Below are positions 52,764-62,809 of a DNA stretch of 64,000 nucleotides, piece by piece; within the stretch, counting starts at the first letter, position 1, and each line of letters begins with the position of its first letter. Origin of the DNA: Microbacterium enclense (GTDB lineage Bacteria > Actinomycetota > Actinomycetes > Actinomycetales > Microbacteriaceae); the NCBI RefSeq assembly GCF_001456955.1, contig NZ_KQ758476.1:39537-103536 (forward strand), read 5' to 3'. The translations under genes were made by a program, and so were the position numbers. The notes below the pieces were generated by a model. It was given only the letters and a program-made list of their open reading frames with translations. It was not told the origin of the DNA and ran no database searches.

Positions 52764-55103
52764 TCAGGCGACGGGCTCGGCGATGGTCGGACCGAAGACC
52801 GCGGGGAGCGTCTCGGTCGACAGGCGCCGGAGCTCGGCGACGGGGACCGTGAAGACGTCTTGGATCTCGAGGGTCGCCTCGGTGCCCGGCTCGATGTCGG
52901 TCACGCCGATGCGCAGCACCGGATAGCCGCGGCCGTCGCAGAGGCCCCGGAACTTCACGTCTTCTTCGCGGGGGACGCTGACCAGCACGCGACCGGTCGA
53001 CTCGCTGAACAGGGCAGCCGTGGCATCCACGCCGTCGCGCTCCATGAGCTCGGTGAGCCAGACGCGCGCCCCGACGCCGAAGCGCATGACGCCCTCGGCG
53101 AGGGCCTGCGCGAGACCGCCCGACGACAGGTCGTGCGCGCTCGAGACGAGCGACTGCGAGCCCGCGGCCTGCAGCAGCTCGGCGAGCTTGCGCTCCTGCG
53201 CGAGGTCGACCTTCGGCGGGCGGCCGCCGAGGTGGTCGTGGATGGTCCCTGCCCACTGCGAGCCGTCGAGCTCGTCGGCGGTGGTGCCGAGCAGGTAGAG
53301 GTTCTCGCCGGCATCCTGCCAGCCGCTGGGGATGCGGGCGGCGACGTCGTCGATGATGCCCATGACGCCCACGACGGGGGTCGGGTGGATCGGCTGGTCG
53401 CCGGTCTGGTTGTAGAACGAGACGTTGCCGCCCGTGACCGGGATGCCGAGCTCGAGGCATCCGTCGCTCAGACCCTCGACGGCCTGGCTGAACTGCCACA
53501 TGACCTCGGGGTTCTCGGGGCTGCCGAAGTTGAGGCAGTCGGTGACGGCGGTCGGCACCGCGCCCGTGACGGCGACGTTGCGGTACGCCTCGGCCAGGGC
53601 GAGCTTGGCACCGTTGTAGGGGTCGAGCTGGTTGTAGCGGCCGTTGCAATCGGTCGCGATCGCGAAGCCGAGACCGGTCTCTTCGTCGACGCGGATCATG
53701 CCGGCGTCGTCGGGGAAGCTCAGCGCGGTGTTGCCGAGCACGTAGTAGTCGTACTGGTTGGTGATCCACGAGGTGTCGGCGAGGTTGGGGCTCGCGACGA
53801 GGGTCGTGAACTGCTGGCGGAGGGTCTCGGCATCCGTCGCCCGGGGCAGCGTCGCGGCCGAGTCGGCCTGCAGCGCGTCGATCCAGGTGGGGTAGGCGAC
53901 CGGGCGCTCGTAGACGGGCCCGTCGACCGCGACGGTCGAGGGGTCGACGTCGACGATGCGCTCGCCGTACCAGTCGATGACGAGGCGGCCGTCGCCGGTG
54001 ACCTCGCCGAGGACGCTCGTCTCGACGTCCCACTTGCCGACGACGGCGAGGAACGCGTCGAGCTTCTCGGGCGCGACGATCGCCATCATGCGCTCCTGCG
54101 ACTCCGACATGAGGATCTCTTCGGGCGTCAGCGAGGGGTCGCGAAGCAGCACCTTCGACAGCTCGACCTTCATGCCGCTGTCGCCGTTGGCGGCCAGCTC
54201 GCTCGTGGCGCACGAGATGCCGGCGGCACCGAGGTCTTGGATGGCCTCGACGAGGTCGTCGCGGTAGAGCTCGAGGCAGCACTCGATGAGCACCTTCTCG
54301 GCGAACGGGTCGCCCACCTGCACCGCGGGACGCTTGGTGGGGCCGCCGTCGGCGAAGGTGTCGGATGCCAGGATGCTCGCGCCGCCGATGCCGTCGCCGC
54401 CGGTGCGGGCACCGAACAGCACGACCTTGTTGCCGACGCCGGTGGCGTTGGCGAGCTTGATGTCTTCGTGGCGCATGACGCCGACGGCGAGGGCGTTGAC
54501 GAGCGGGTTGCCCTGGTAGACGGCGTCGAACACCGTCTCGCCGCCGATGTTGGGCAGGCCGAGGCAGTTGCCGTAGAACGAGATGCCGCTCGTGACGCCG
54601 TGCACCACGCGCGGGGTGTCGGGGTGGTCGATGGCGCCGAAGCGCAGCTGGTCCATGACGGCGACGGGGCGCGCACCCATCGAGATGATGTCGCGCACGA
54701 TGCCGCCGACGCCGGTCGCGGCGCCCTGGAACGGCTCGATGTAGCTGGGGTGGTTGTGCGACTCGACCTTGAAGGTGACCGCCCAGCCGTCGCCCACGTC
54801 GACGACGCCGGCGTTCTGGCCCATGCCGACCATGAGGCGCGTCTTCATCTCGTCGCTGACCTTCTGGCCGAACTGACGCAGGTAGATCTTGCTCGACTTG
54901 TAGGAGCAGTGCTCGCTCCACATGACCGAGTACATCGCCAGCTCACCACTGGTGGGGCGGCGGCCCAGGATCTCGCGGATCTTGGCGTACTCGTCGCTCT
55001 TGAGGCCGAGCGCGCCGTACGGCTGCTCCTTCTCGGGCGTGGCGATCGCGTTCTCGACCGTATCGGCGAGGGCGGTACGGGCGGCGGGGTTCGGGGTGGT
55101 CAC
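52764..55103 (-). CDS. purL: Phosphoribosylformylglycinamidine synthase II
   Basis: Fourth step of IMP synthesis, using ammonia from a PurQ-PurS partner. About 779 residues, the small Gram-positive form. Seen: [16 protein letters not shown], the ATP-binding stretch [53 protein letters not shown] and [18 protein letters not shown]. The GTG at 55103 follows GGAG by 9 bases; the frame is open a little further upstream. Neither purQ nor purS is in the window. Confidence 0.97.
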   Translation of the reverse strand: MTTPNPAARTALADTVENAIATPEKEQPYGALGLKSDEYAKIREILGRRPTSGELAMYSVMWSEHCSYKSSKIYLRQFGQKVSDEMKTRLMVGMGQNAGVVDVGDGWAVTFKVESHNHPSYIEPFQGAATGVGGIVRDIISMGARPVAVMDQLRFGAIDHPDTPRVVHGVTSGISFYGNCLGLPNIGGETVFDAVYQGNPLVNALAVGVMRHEDIKLANATGVGNKVVLFGARTGGDGIGGASILASDTFADGGPTKRPAVQVGDPFAEKVLIECCLELYRDDLVEAIQDLGAAGISCATSELAANGDSGMKVELSKVLLRDPSLTPEEILMSESQERMMAIVAPEKLDAFLAVVGKWDVETSVLGEVTGDGRLVIDWYGERIVDVDPSTVAVDGPVYERPVAYPTWIDALQADSAATLPRATDAETLRQQFTTLVASPNLADTSWITNQYDYYVLGNTALSFPDDAGMIRVDEETGLGFAIATDCNGRYNQLDPYNGAKLALAEAYRNVAVTGAVPTAVTDCLNFGSPENPEVMWQFSQAVEGLSDGCLELGIPVTGGNVSFYNQTGDQPIHPTPVVGVMGIIDDVAARIPSGWQDAGENLYLLGTTADELDGSQWAGTIHDHLGGRPPKVDLAQERKLAELLQAAGSQSLVSSAHDLSSGGLAQALAEGVMRFGVGARVWLTELMERDGVDATAALFSESTGRVLVSVPREEDVKFRGLCDGRGYPVLRIGVTDIEPGTEATLEIQDVFTVPVAELRRLSTETLPAVFGPTIAEPVA

Positions 55104-55216
55104 GCGGCTGAGCTCCAAGAATCGCAGGGGCCGGACGGGCATCAGTCTAGTTGGGCGCGCCGACATTGCCGGGGTGGGCGGCGGGACAGCCGCCGGGCGT
55201 GCGCACAACCTCCGTC

Positions 55217-55464
55217 ATGCACGCAAAGTCAGCTCATTCGGTGGCATCCGGGCTGAGGTTGTGCGCATCGCTGAGGTTGTGCGCAGGGCTGAGGCTGGGG
55301 GCGATCCGGCGTCGGCTCAGTGATGCACGCAAAGTCAGCGCATTCCGTGGCATCCGGGCTGAGGTTGTGCACATCGCTGAGGTTGTGCGCAGGGCTGAGG
55401 CTGGGGCCGATCCGGCGTGAGCCCGGTGGTGCGTGCAGATTCGACGCACCGCGTGGCATCCGGG
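55217..55464. repeat. 106-base direct tandem repeat (two full copies and a part)
   Basis: ATGCACGCAAAGTCAG starts at 55217 and again at 55323. A diverged third copy starts at 55429, giving an exact 106-base period. Within each unit GGCTGAGGTTGTGC is itself repeated. The copies differ at only a few places, so duplication is recent. It fills most of the 466-base gap between purL and the glycerate kinase gene, where no gene is seen. Confidence 0.85.
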
Positions 55465-55569
55465 GGAGGTCACGAGGTTCGCCGACCGCGCGCGTGTACG
55501 GGGGAAGCGTGCGTGCACGGGGGAAGATGGAGACATCGGCGCCCGGGAGCGGCCCGCGGAGGGGGCAGC

Positions 55570-56625
55570 ATGCGCATCGTCATCGCCCCCGACAAGTTCA
55601 AGGGCACGCTGACCGCGCGGGAAGCGGCGGATGCCATGGCCGCGGCCGTTCGTGAGCGGTGGACCGGCGCGCACGTCGCGGTCATTCCGATCGCGGACGG
55701 CGGCGACGGCACACTCGACGCCCTGGGCGGGCCGAACCGCCGCGACACGGTGACCGGTCCGCTCGGGCGCCCGGTCGATGCCGGCTGGCGCCTCGACGGT
55801 GACCTCGCCGTGATCGAATCCGCCGCGGCATCCGGGCTCGTGCTCGCCGGGGGGGCCGAGGGCAACGATCCGTGGGGCGCCACGAGCCGCGGCGTCGGCG
55901 AGCTCATCGCGCTAGCCCTCGACGCCGGCGCAGCCCGGGTGCTCGTCGGCATGGGCGGCTCGGCGATGACGGACGGCGGGCGCGGGGCCATCGAGGCGTT
56001 GGGAGAACGCGTGCCCTTCCCCGCGGGCCGGGTCGTCGCGCTCACCGACACGACGGTGACGTTCGCGGAGGCCGCGCGGGTGTTCGCACCGCAGAAGGGG
56101 GCCGACGGTCCGATGGTCGCGCGCCTCACGGCGCGCTTGGAGACGGATGCCACGGACTGGGCCGTCCGTTTCGGTCGCGACGTGCGGGCGACACCGCGCA
56201 CGGGCGCCGCAGGGGGTCTCTCGGGCGCACTGTTCGCCGCGGGCGCCGACCTCGTCGACGGGGCGGCGTCCATCGCCGACGCCCTCGGCCTCCTCGCCGC
56301 GATCGCCGCCGCCGACCTCGTGCTGACGGGTGAGGGGGCCTTCGACGCCACGACGCAGGCGGGGAAGGGGCCGGGTCACGTGCTCGCGCTCGCTGCGGCC
56401 CACGGCGTGCCGGCCCTGGTCGTCGCGGGCGTCGTCACGAGTGATGCGCGCGGCCCGGGCATCACGGCCGTCGCCGACGTCGTCGGCATCGATCGTTCTC
56501 TCCGGCACGCGGCGGACGCCGTCCGCGTCGCGACGGCGCACGTTCTGGCCTCGACAGACGCCGGGCGTCAGTCGTCGTGCGCGAGGTCGCGCACGCCCTC
56601 GACCGGGGACGATCCCGCGAAGTGA
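55570..56625 (+). CDS. Glycerate kinase (GarK/GlxK type)
   Basis: Phosphorylates glycerate with ATP, feeding it to glycolysis. About 351 residues, near the usual length. Family features: MRIVIAPDKFKGTLTAREAA, IADGGDGTLDAL, ESAAASGL, GMGGSAMTDGGRGAIEALG, and TGEGAFDATTQAGKGPGHV near the end. The last 19 codons overlap the opposing DUF1264 gene and look like an unstructured tail. Transcribed alone. Confidence 0.93.
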   Translation: MRIVIAPDKFKGTLTAREAADAMAAAVRERWTGAHVAVIPIADGGDGTLDALGGPNRRDTVTGPLGRPVDAGWRLDGDLAVIESAAASGLVLAGGAEGNDPWGATSRGVGELIALALDAGAARVLVGMGGSAMTDGGRGAIEALGERVPFPAGRVVALTDTTVTFAEAARVFAPQKGADGPMVARLTARLETDATDWAVRFGRDVRATPRTGAAGGLSGALFAAGADLVDGAASIADALGLLAAIAAADLVLTGEGAFDATTQAGKGPGHVLALAAAHGVPALVVAGVVTSDARGPGITAVADVVGIDRSLRHAADAVRVATAHVLASTDAGRQSSCARSRTPSTGDDPAK

Positions 56626-57278
56626 TGACGGAGCCGGTCCACGCCGCGCTGGGGGTGGGCGTCGGCGGCGAGATCGGCGCGCCGAGCACGGGTCTTCGCG
56701 GGGTCGAGATCCATCGCTTCGGCGCGATGCGCCTCAAGGAGCGGATCGGCCTCGCCGTCGCGGTTGAACGACCACATCAGCTTCGGTTCGCCGAGAGGCA
56801 AGGAGTGACCGCCGCCGAGGTCGTGACGACCCGTGTGCCAGGTGTGCCACGTTTTGCCGTAGCTGTTCATCAGGCGCTTCATGAGAGCCTTCTCCGCCGT
56901 GGCGGGGAGCCCGGGTGCGATGAGGGAGCCGCCCAGAATCTCGTAGTTGTGAGGATGCCAGTACTCCTGCTCTTCCTCGGGCAACGTCTCGAACACCCGC
57001 TCGGACACGATGTATTCGATGCCGATGAGGTTGGCATCCGGGGTGTTCCCGTCGAACAGGGCGGCCTGGATGAAGTCGTCGTTGACGACCCGGCAGTAGT
57101 GGTGGGCCTCCATCTGCATCGACGGGTCGTCGAGCGCGGGGTGGAAGCCGCACACGTAGACGTCGAAGTGCTTCAGCGGTGCGGTGCTCTGCAGGAGATC
57201 GGCGCCCTTCTCCAGAGCGGCGAGGCCCACGCCCTTGCGCTCTCCGTCGGGGCTCAGGGGGCTCTGGCGGTCCTTCAT
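56568..57278 (-). CDS. DUF1264 (oil-body-associated protein-like) family protein
   Basis: Protein of about 236 residues. Typical stretch: PLKHFDVYVCGFHPALDDPSMQMEAHHYCRVVNDDFIQAALFDG, then LIGIEYIVSERVFETLPEEEQEYWHPHNYEILGGSLIAPGLP. The family is known from plant seed oil bodies and is scattered in bacteria, with no proven activity. GGAGG lies 8 bases before the ATG (a GTG sits just ahead of it). The 3' end overlaps glycerate kinase by 58 bases. Confidence 0.85.
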   Translation of the reverse strand: MKDRQSPLSPDGERKGVGLAALEKGADLLQSTAPLKHFDVYVCGFHPALDDPSMQMEAHHYCRVVNDDFIQAALFDGNTPDANLIGIEYIVSERVFETLPEEEQEYWHPHNYEILGGSLIAPGLPATAEKALMKRLMNSYGKTWHTWHTGRHDLGGGHSLPLGEPKLMWSFNRDGEADPLLEAHRAEAMDLDPAKTRARRADLAADAHPQRGVDRLRHHFAGSSPVEGVRDLAHDD

Positions 57279-57403
57279 CACGGGGTCCTCCTTCGTCAGG
57301 AAAATCTCACCGTGCGCTCCATCGACATCGGCCGTCAGCCGGGTTGACGGGCGGCGGCGGGGTGCGGGGCGGCGCGGCCGGGGTTCGTGGTGGGATGGCC
57401 GGT

Positions 57404-58231
57404 ATGCGCGTTTCCTCCCGCTTCGTCTCCGGCGTGCTCTGCACGGGGCTCGTGCTCGTCACGGTGGGCTGTACGGGCTCCACGGAGAACCCGTTCGACG
57501 CACTCTGCGCAGACCCGGTCGTCGTGAAATGCGATCCCGTGGACGGGCCGCTTTCGATCACGGTCGATGCCGCAGCCGCGAACGACGCCGTACAGGGCTT
57601 CGCCGGTCGGGTGCAGGATGCCGTGACGCAGACGCAGCGCGAGATCACCCTGCGCGCCGACGATCCGTCGGCGGTGCAGCTCGACCCTGAGGTCGCGACG
57701 ACCCCGAAGTGGCAGTTCACGCTGCAGCCCGGCGGAACCGACGATGCGCTCGCCGGGGTTCTCCAGGCCGCGGCCGTGCCCGGAGCACGTGGCGTCTACG
57801 CGGGTCTGGGCTGGCCGTCCGCGGAGGCGGCGACCCTCGACGACGTCGAGCCGCTCATCACCGCGCTCTCATCGACGACGCTGTTCGCCGACGGGGGCAC
57901 GTTCACGGTGCCCTCGTTGCGTGAGCGCTTCCGTCTCGTCTACGTGCCCGCGTTCACGACGCTGGACGGCGTGCGCGCCGTCGTCTCGGTCGCCCGGGAT
58001 CATCCGGATGCCGAGGTGCTCCTCGAAGCGCCCACGGCAGGGCCGAATCAGCCGACGTTCTACGTGGCTCATCTCACTCCCGATGAGGCGACGGAACTCT
58101 CGGCGCGCTTGAGCGCGCCCGAGATGGCCGCGGCGAGCGTGCCGGGTGCGCCGCTGGAGTTCGTGCTGACCTCGCTGAGCGAGCAGGGAACGGATTCGCT
58201 CACCGGCACCTTCGGTGGCATCGCCGGCTGA
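57404..58231 (+). CDS. Lipoprotein of unknown function
   Basis: Exported protein of about 275 residues. The signal (SRFVSGVLCTGLVLVTVGC) ends in a lipobox with VGC. The mature part is acidic with mixed strands and helices and no motif I can name. Cysteines in ALCADPVVVKCDP could form a disulphide. ATG codons at 57395 and 57404 are both possible, with a weak ribosome site. Convergent with the molybdoenzyme gene at 26 bases. Confidence 0.7.
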   Translation: MRVSSRFVSGVLCTGLVLVTVGCTGSTENPFDALCADPVVVKCDPVDGPLSITVDAAAANDAVQGFAGRVQDAVTQTQREITLRADDPSAVQLDPEVATTPKWQFTLQPGGTDDALAGVLQAAAVPGARGVYAGLGWPSAEAATLDDVEPLITALSSTTLFADGGTFTVPSLRERFRLVYVPAFTTLDGVRAVVSVARDHPDAEVLLEAPTAGPNQPTFYVAHLTPDEATELSARLSAPEMAAASVPGAPLEFVLTSLSEQGTDSLTGTFGGIAG

Positions 58232-58257
58232 CCGGTCGTCGTGGCCGCGCCGCTCGC

Positions 58258-60579
58258 TCAGGCGGTCCTCGCGATGCGCACCCGGATGTCCTTCATCAGC
58301 GGCTGGTCGCTCTGACGGCTGTAGTCGTCGGGCCCGAGCAGCACGTTCATCTCGGGGAAGTAACCGGCCGCGCTTCCGCGAGGGGTGTCGTACTCCAGCG
58401 CGCGGAACGCGGTGACGCTGCGCACCGAGCCGTCGCGCGAGGTGGCGACGATGTCGACGAGGTCGCCTTCGGCGATGCCGCGCTCCTTCATGTCGCGCCG
58501 GTTCATGAACACCAGTTCGCGGATGTTGCGCACGCCCCGGTAGCGGTCGTCGGCCGAGTAGATCGTCGTGTTCCACTGATCGTGCGACCGCATGGTCTGC
58601 AGCACCAGCACGTCGGCTTCTTCGGGGATGACGTTCGGCAGCTCGGCCTGCGAGAACTCCGCCTTGCCCGAGGGCGTGCGGAAGTCGCGCGCGCGTGCGG
58701 GCTGCGGGATGCGGAAGCCGTAGTGCTGTCGCACGAGCTCGTTGAAGCCCTCGAAGCCCGGCAGCACCTTCGCCATCGTGTCGCGGATGCGGTCGTAGTC
58801 GCCGACGTACCACTCCCACGGGGTCGCCGAATCCGGCATGGTCGCGCGGGCGATGCGCGCGATGATCTCGGGCTCGCTGAGCAGGTGGGGCGACGCCGGT
58901 TTGCGGGAGCCGAGCGAGAGCATGACGGAGCTCATGGCATCCTCGGTCGAGATCGACTGCGGCCCGCTCTCTTGTTCGTCGCGCTCGGTGCGGCCGAGGC
59001 AGGGAAGGATCAGCGCCTGCTTGCCGTGGGTGAGGTGGCTGCGGTTCAGCTTGGTGCTGACGTGGGCGGTCAACTCGCACCGGCTCATGCCCTCGGCGGT
59101 GAGCGCGGTGTCGGGAGCGGCCCGCACGAAGTTGCCGCCCATGCCGACGAAGACCTTGAGGTCGCCGCGGTGCAGCGCCGCGACGGTGTGCACGGTGTCG
59201 AGCCCGGGCTCGCGGGGCGAGGTGATGCCGCAGACCTCGTCGAGCTTGGCCAGCCACTCCTCGGTGGGCTTGTGGTTGATGCCGCAGGTGCGGTTGCCCT
59301 GCACGTTGCTGTGGCCGCGTACGGGTGAAGGACCCGTGCCCTTGCGCCCGACGTTGCCGCGCAGCAGAAGCAGGTTGACGATCTCGCGCACGGTGTCGAC
59401 GCCGTGCTGGTGCTGGCTGACGCCGAGGCACCAGCTGATGACGCAGGCCTTGGAGGCGAGGTACACCTCGGCGGCGGCGCGGATCTCGGCCTCGGTCAGA
59501 CCGGCCTGCTCCACCAGCAGAGACCACGAGGTCGCTTCGACGCGGGCGCGGTACTCGTCGAGCCCGGTCGTGTACTGGTCGAGGAACGCCTGGTCGATCG
59601 CTGTCGGATCGCTCTTCGACGCCTCGAAGACGACCTTGGCCATGCCGCGGACCAGGGCCAGGTCGCCGCCCGGGCGCACCTGCAGGTTCATGGTGCTGGT
59701 CGGGGTGGAGTGGAAGGTCGCCATGTCGACGATCTCGTGCGGCACGATCGTGCGGGTGCCCGCGACCTCGCGCAGCGGATTCACGTGCACCACCTGAGCG
59801 CCCCGGTCGATCGCCTCGGCGAGGCTGGTGAGCATGCGCGGGGCGTTCGAAGCGGCATTCACACCGAGGACGAAGAGCGCGTCGCAGCTCTCCCAGTCCT
59901 CGAGGTCGGCGGTGCCCTTGCCCGTGGCGAGGGATGCCGTGAGCCCCCGGCCCGAGCCCTCGTGGCACATGTTCGAGCAGTCGGGCAGGTTGTTGGTGCC
60001 GAGCTCGCGCGCGAACAGCTGGTAGAGGAACGACGCCTCGTTGCTCAACCGGCCGGACGTGTAGAACGCCGCCTGATCGGGGGAATCGAGGGCCGTGATG
60101 TGCTGCGCGATGAGACGGAACGCGTCGTTCCACGAGATCGGCACGTAGTGGTCGGTGTCGGCGTCGTAGACCATGGGTCCGACGAGGCGCCCCGCGTCTT
60201 CGAGCTCGAAGTCGCTCCACTGCGACAGCTCGGTCACCGAGTGCGCGGCGAAGAACTCCTTGCCCACGCGCTTGTGCGTCATCTCCCACGTGACGTGCTT
60301 GATGCCGTTCTCGCAGATGTCGAGCGCAACGCCCTTGTCGTCGGGCCACGCGCAGCCGGGGCAGTCGAAGCCGCTCTTGGGGTGGTTCATCGTGAACATC
60401 GCCTTGGTGCCGGCGACGGGCTGCCGCTGTTCGAGCAGCACCTTGCCGACGGTGAGCGCAGCGCCCCAGCCGGCGGCGGGATGCTCGTAGGCGCCCGTGC
60501 TCGACCAGTCGCCGTCGACCCGCGGGCCGAGGCCCCCCTGGCGCGGCTTGTCGGTCATCAGTCCGAAGGACTCACCCAT
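58258..60579 (-). CDS. FdhF/YdeP-family molybdopterin oxidoreductase
   Basis: Molybdoenzyme of 773 residues. The N-terminus has the family motif SGFDCPGCAWPD (Cys73, Cys76) and a further Cys89, suggesting a 4Fe-4S site with altered spacing. SNMCHEGSGRGL holds the likely molybdenum ligand Cys, and GVSQHQHGVDTVREIVNLLLLRGNVG and RSHDQWNTTIYS are cofactor-binding stretches. No Tat signal, so cytoplasmic. Related to formate dehydrogenases, but the family's substrate is unproven (the E. coli relative YdeP affects acid resistance). GGAGG precedes the ATG; fdhD lies 50 bases upstream. Confidence 0.92.
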   Translation of the reverse strand: MGESFGLMTDKPRQGGLGPRVDGDWSSTGAYEHPAAGWGAALTVGKVLLEQRQPVAGTKAMFTMNHPKSGFDCPGCAWPDDKGVALDICENGIKHVTWEMTHKRVGKEFFAAHSVTELSQWSDFELEDAGRLVGPMVYDADTDHYVPISWNDAFRLIAQHITALDSPDQAAFYTSGRLSNEASFLYQLFARELGTNNLPDCSNMCHEGSGRGLTASLATGKGTADLEDWESCDALFVLGVNAASNAPRMLTSLAEAIDRGAQVVHVNPLREVAGTRTIVPHEIVDMATFHSTPTSTMNLQVRPGGDLALVRGMAKVVFEASKSDPTAIDQAFLDQYTTGLDEYRARVEATSWSLLVEQAGLTEAEIRAAAEVYLASKACVISWCLGVSQHQHGVDTVREIVNLLLLRGNVGRKGTGPSPVRGHSNVQGNRTCGINHKPTEEWLAKLDEVCGITSPREPGLDTVHTVAALHRGDLKVFVGMGGNFVRAAPDTALTAEGMSRCELTAHVSTKLNRSHLTHGKQALILPCLGRTERDEQESGPQSISTEDAMSSVMLSLGSRKPASPHLLSEPEIIARIARATMPDSATPWEWYVGDYDRIRDTMAKVLPGFEGFNELVRQHYGFRIPQPARARDFRTPSGKAEFSQAELPNVIPEEADVLVLQTMRSHDQWNTTIYSADDRYRGVRNIRELVFMNRRDMKERGIAEGDLVDIVATSRDGSVRSVTAFRALEYDTPRGSAAGYFPEMNVLLGPDDYSRQSDQPLMKDIRVRIARTA

Positions 60580-60629
60580 CTTTGACCCTCCGATGGTCGT
60601 GGCGCCGGGCTCGTGGCATCCGGTCGTCG

Positions 60630-61499
60630 TCAGCGTACGCTCGCGACCTCTGTCGCCGCGGGGGTTGTGGACGGCACCCGGATGCGATCAGCGCGGGTGT
60701 ACAGATTCATGCTCGAGCCGCGAACGAACGCGGCGAGGGTGAGGCCCGCGCGCTCGGCGAGCTCGATGGCGAGCGACGACGGCGCCGACACGGCGGAGAG
60801 GATCGGGATGCCGGCCATCACGGCCTTCTGCACCAGCTCGAAGCTCACGCGGCCCGACACCTGCAGCACGGTTCCGCGCAGCGGGAGCCGGTCGTTCAGC
60901 AGGGCCCACCCGACGACCTTGTCGACCGCGTTGTGTCGGCCGACGTCTTCGCGGGCGACCAGTAACTCGCCGGTCACGACGTCGAAGAGGGCCGCGCCGT
61001 GCAGGCCGCCGGTCTTGTCGAACGTCTTCTGCTGCTCTCGCAGGCGGTCGGGGAAGGCGGCGACGTCGTGCGCCGAGACCTGGATGCCGTCGGAGGATAC
61101 GTCGTAGCTCGACACCTTCTCGACAGCGTCGATGGATGCCGTGCCGCACACCCCGCACGAGCTCGTCGTGAAGAAGGATCGCGGGGTGGGCGACGCCACG
61201 CCCGGTGCGAGGGTCAGGTCGAGCACGTTGTAGGTGTTGCCGTCGGCGCCGCCGGTGCCAGGGCCACCGCAGTGGATCGCGCGGGCGAACTGGTCGCCGC
61301 GGCTGAGCACGCCCTCCGACACGAGGAAGCCGGCGGCGAGCTCGACGTCGTGCCCGGGCGTGCGCATGGTGACCGACAGCGGGGAGCCGGCGACGCGGAT
61401 CTCGAGCGGTTCTTCGACCGCGATGGCATCCGGACGCTGGCGGTTCACGCCCTCGAGCGTGATGCGCGTGACGCGACGCGAGGTGGTCAGGCGGCCCAT
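60630..61499 (-). CDS. fdhD: Formate dehydrogenase accessory sulfurtransferase FdhD
   Basis: Carries sulfur from a cysteine desulfurase to the molybdenum cofactor of formate-dehydrogenase-like enzymes. About 289 residues from the ATG at 61499. The key CGVCGTAS motif follows FFTTSS; other family stretches are AIAVEEPLEIRV, LAAGFLVSEGVL, GGLHGAALF and VAREDVGRHNAVDKVVG. First gene of the pair with the FdhF/YdeP enzyme. Confidence 0.95.
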   Translation of the reverse strand: MGRLTTSRRVTRITLEGVNRQRPDAIAVEEPLEIRVAGSPLSVTMRTPGHDVELAAGFLVSEGVLSRGDQFARAIHCGGPGTGGADGNTYNVLDLTLAPGVASPTPRSFFTTSSCGVCGTASIDAVEKVSSYDVSSDGIQVSAHDVAAFPDRLREQQKTFDKTGGLHGAALFDVVTGELLVAREDVGRHNAVDKVVGWALLNDRLPLRGTVLQVSGRVSFELVQKAVMAGIPILSAVSAPSSLAIELAERAGLTLAAFVRGSSMNLYTRADRIRVPSTTPAATEVASVR

Positions 61500-61764
61500 G
61501 TCAGGCGTCGGCTCCGATGGGGAAGGAGGACATGGGGGAAGCGTACGCCGGGCCACCGACATCGGGTCGGAGACGGAGGGGATCCAGCGGCGCAACCACG
61601 CCGCGGCATCCACCGAGATCGACCCCGACTCATTCGCGCGAATACAGATCTCGCAAAGTTTTTCAAGTCCCGCGTGACGTTCACCTCGTTCGGTACGTCT
61701 TAGTCATGTAGGTCGCAACACCTACCCCGGAGCATCCGGGTCACGAACTCTGAAAGGCATCGAC

Positions 61765-62238
61765 ATGGCTGAGAACACCACCCCCGCCGCCCAGAACGTC
61801 CCCCAGGCGGCATCGCGCGTGAACCGTCCCCTGGGCGCCCGCGGTGCGGAGGCGCAGACCGAGGGCAAGACCACGATCGCCGAGGGCGTCGTCGCCAAGG
61901 TCGCCGGTATCGCGGCCCGCGAGGTCGCCGGTGTGTACGCGCTCGGCGGCGGCGGAGCCCGTGCGCTCGGCGCCATCCGTGACGCGATCAACGCGACCGA
62001 CCTGACGCAGGGCGTCAAGGTCGAGGTCGGCGAGACCCAGGCGGCCGCCGACATCACCGTCGTCGTCGAGTACGGTGCCCCCATCCAGGAGGTCGCCGAC
62101 CAGGTGCGCGCCCGTGTCGCCGGTGCGATCAACCGTCTCGTCGGTCTCGAGGTCGTCGAGGTCAACGTCGATGTGAACGACGTCCACATCCCGGGCGACG
62201 ACAACAACGACGACAGCAACGAGAAGCGCGTCCAGTGA
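61765..62238 (+). CDS. Asp23/Gls24 family envelope stress response protein
   Basis: Protein of 157 residues. The Asp23 domain (about 35-140) shows KTTIAEGVVAKVAGIAAREVAGVYALGG, ADITVVVEYGAPIQEVADQVRARV and LEVVEVNVDVNDVHI. Relatives form a layer under the membrane, held by AmaP, and respond to alkaline or envelope stress. The tail is acidic. First gene of a chain in which each start overlaps the previous stop. GAAAGG precedes the ATG; small hairpins (61709-61726, 61727-61741) lie in the leader. Confidence 0.92.
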   Translation: MAENTTPAAQNVPQAASRVNRPLGARGAEAQTEGKTTIAEGVVAKVAGIAAREVAGVYALGGGGARALGAIRDAINATDLTQGVKVEVGETQAAADITVVVEYGAPIQEVADQVRARVAGAINRLVGLEVVEVNVDVNDVHIPGDDNNDDSNEKRVQ

Positions 62239-62423
62239 GCGCCACGACGAAGGGCGCCCTGGTCGGACTCGTTCTGGCCCTCAGCGCTCTGATCTTCGGT
62301 TTCTGGGGCTTCATCCTCGTGGCCCTCTTCATGGCGATCGGCGTGGTCGTGGCCCGCATCACGGCGGGTGAACTCGACTTCGGCAACATCGTCAACGCCT
62401 TCAAGGGTCGGAGCACATCGTGA
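62235..62423 (+). CDS. DUF2273-like small membrane protein
   Basis: Protein of 62 residues with two hydrophobic helices (GALVGLVLALSALIFGFWGFILVALFMAIGVVVARI) and a short polar end. Starts with GTG overlapping the Asp23 stop. Small proteins of this kind regularly sit in Asp23/AmaP clusters, probably as membrane partners. Confidence 0.85.
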   Translation: MSATTKGALVGLVLALSALIFGFWGFILVALFMAIGVVVARITAGELDFGNIVNAFKGRSTS

Positions 62424-62809
62424 CCACCGTCACCGCTTCTCCCGGGGTCGGCAGCCGCACGGTTGCCGGCCCCGGCCTCCCCGCCGGTCGGGTGAACATC
62501 GCCGATCGTGTGCTGCAGAAGACGGCGGAGCGGGCTGCGGCGGAGATCATCGGGGTGGATGCCAAGAGCGTGCACGTCGAGATCGTCTCGGCCCGTGACA
62601 CCGCCGCCGTGCGCGTGACCACGCCGTTCCCCGTCCCGCGCCTCGACGACACCGAGGCGGTGCGCGCGGCGACGCCCGTGCTGGAGGCTGCCCGCGTGGC
62701 TCAGGGGGAGCTGAAGTCGCGGTTGGCCCGGTTATTCGGGCGGGAGATCTCTCGGGTGGATCTGACCATTTCGGGCGCGAGCGCCCCTCAGCGAAAGCGA
62801 GTGCTGTGA
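62420..62809 (+). CDS. Asp23-related soluble protein
   Basis: Protein of 129 residues. It resembles half of an Asp23 fold (NIADRVLQKTAERAAAEIIGVD, then VHVEIVSARDTAAVRVTTPFPVP) and ends in a basic region (ISRVDLTISGASAPQRKRVL). GTG start overlaps the preceding stop. Likely a second component of the membrane-bound Asp23 layer. Confidence 0.75.
   Translation: MTTVTASPGVGSRTVAGPGLPAGRVNIADRVLQKTAERAAAEIIGVDAKSVHVEIVSARDTAAVRVTTPFPVPRLDDTEAVRAATPVLEAARVAQGELKSRLARLFGREISRVDLTISGASAPQRKRVL

Noticed and set aside
52860..55256. Plus-strand frame of about 800 codons opposite purL
   Set aside because: Low-complexity antisense product; purL on the minus strand is complete with all motifs.
55217..55464. 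CRISPR array
   Set aside because: The 106-base units are continuous tandem copies with no variable spacers.
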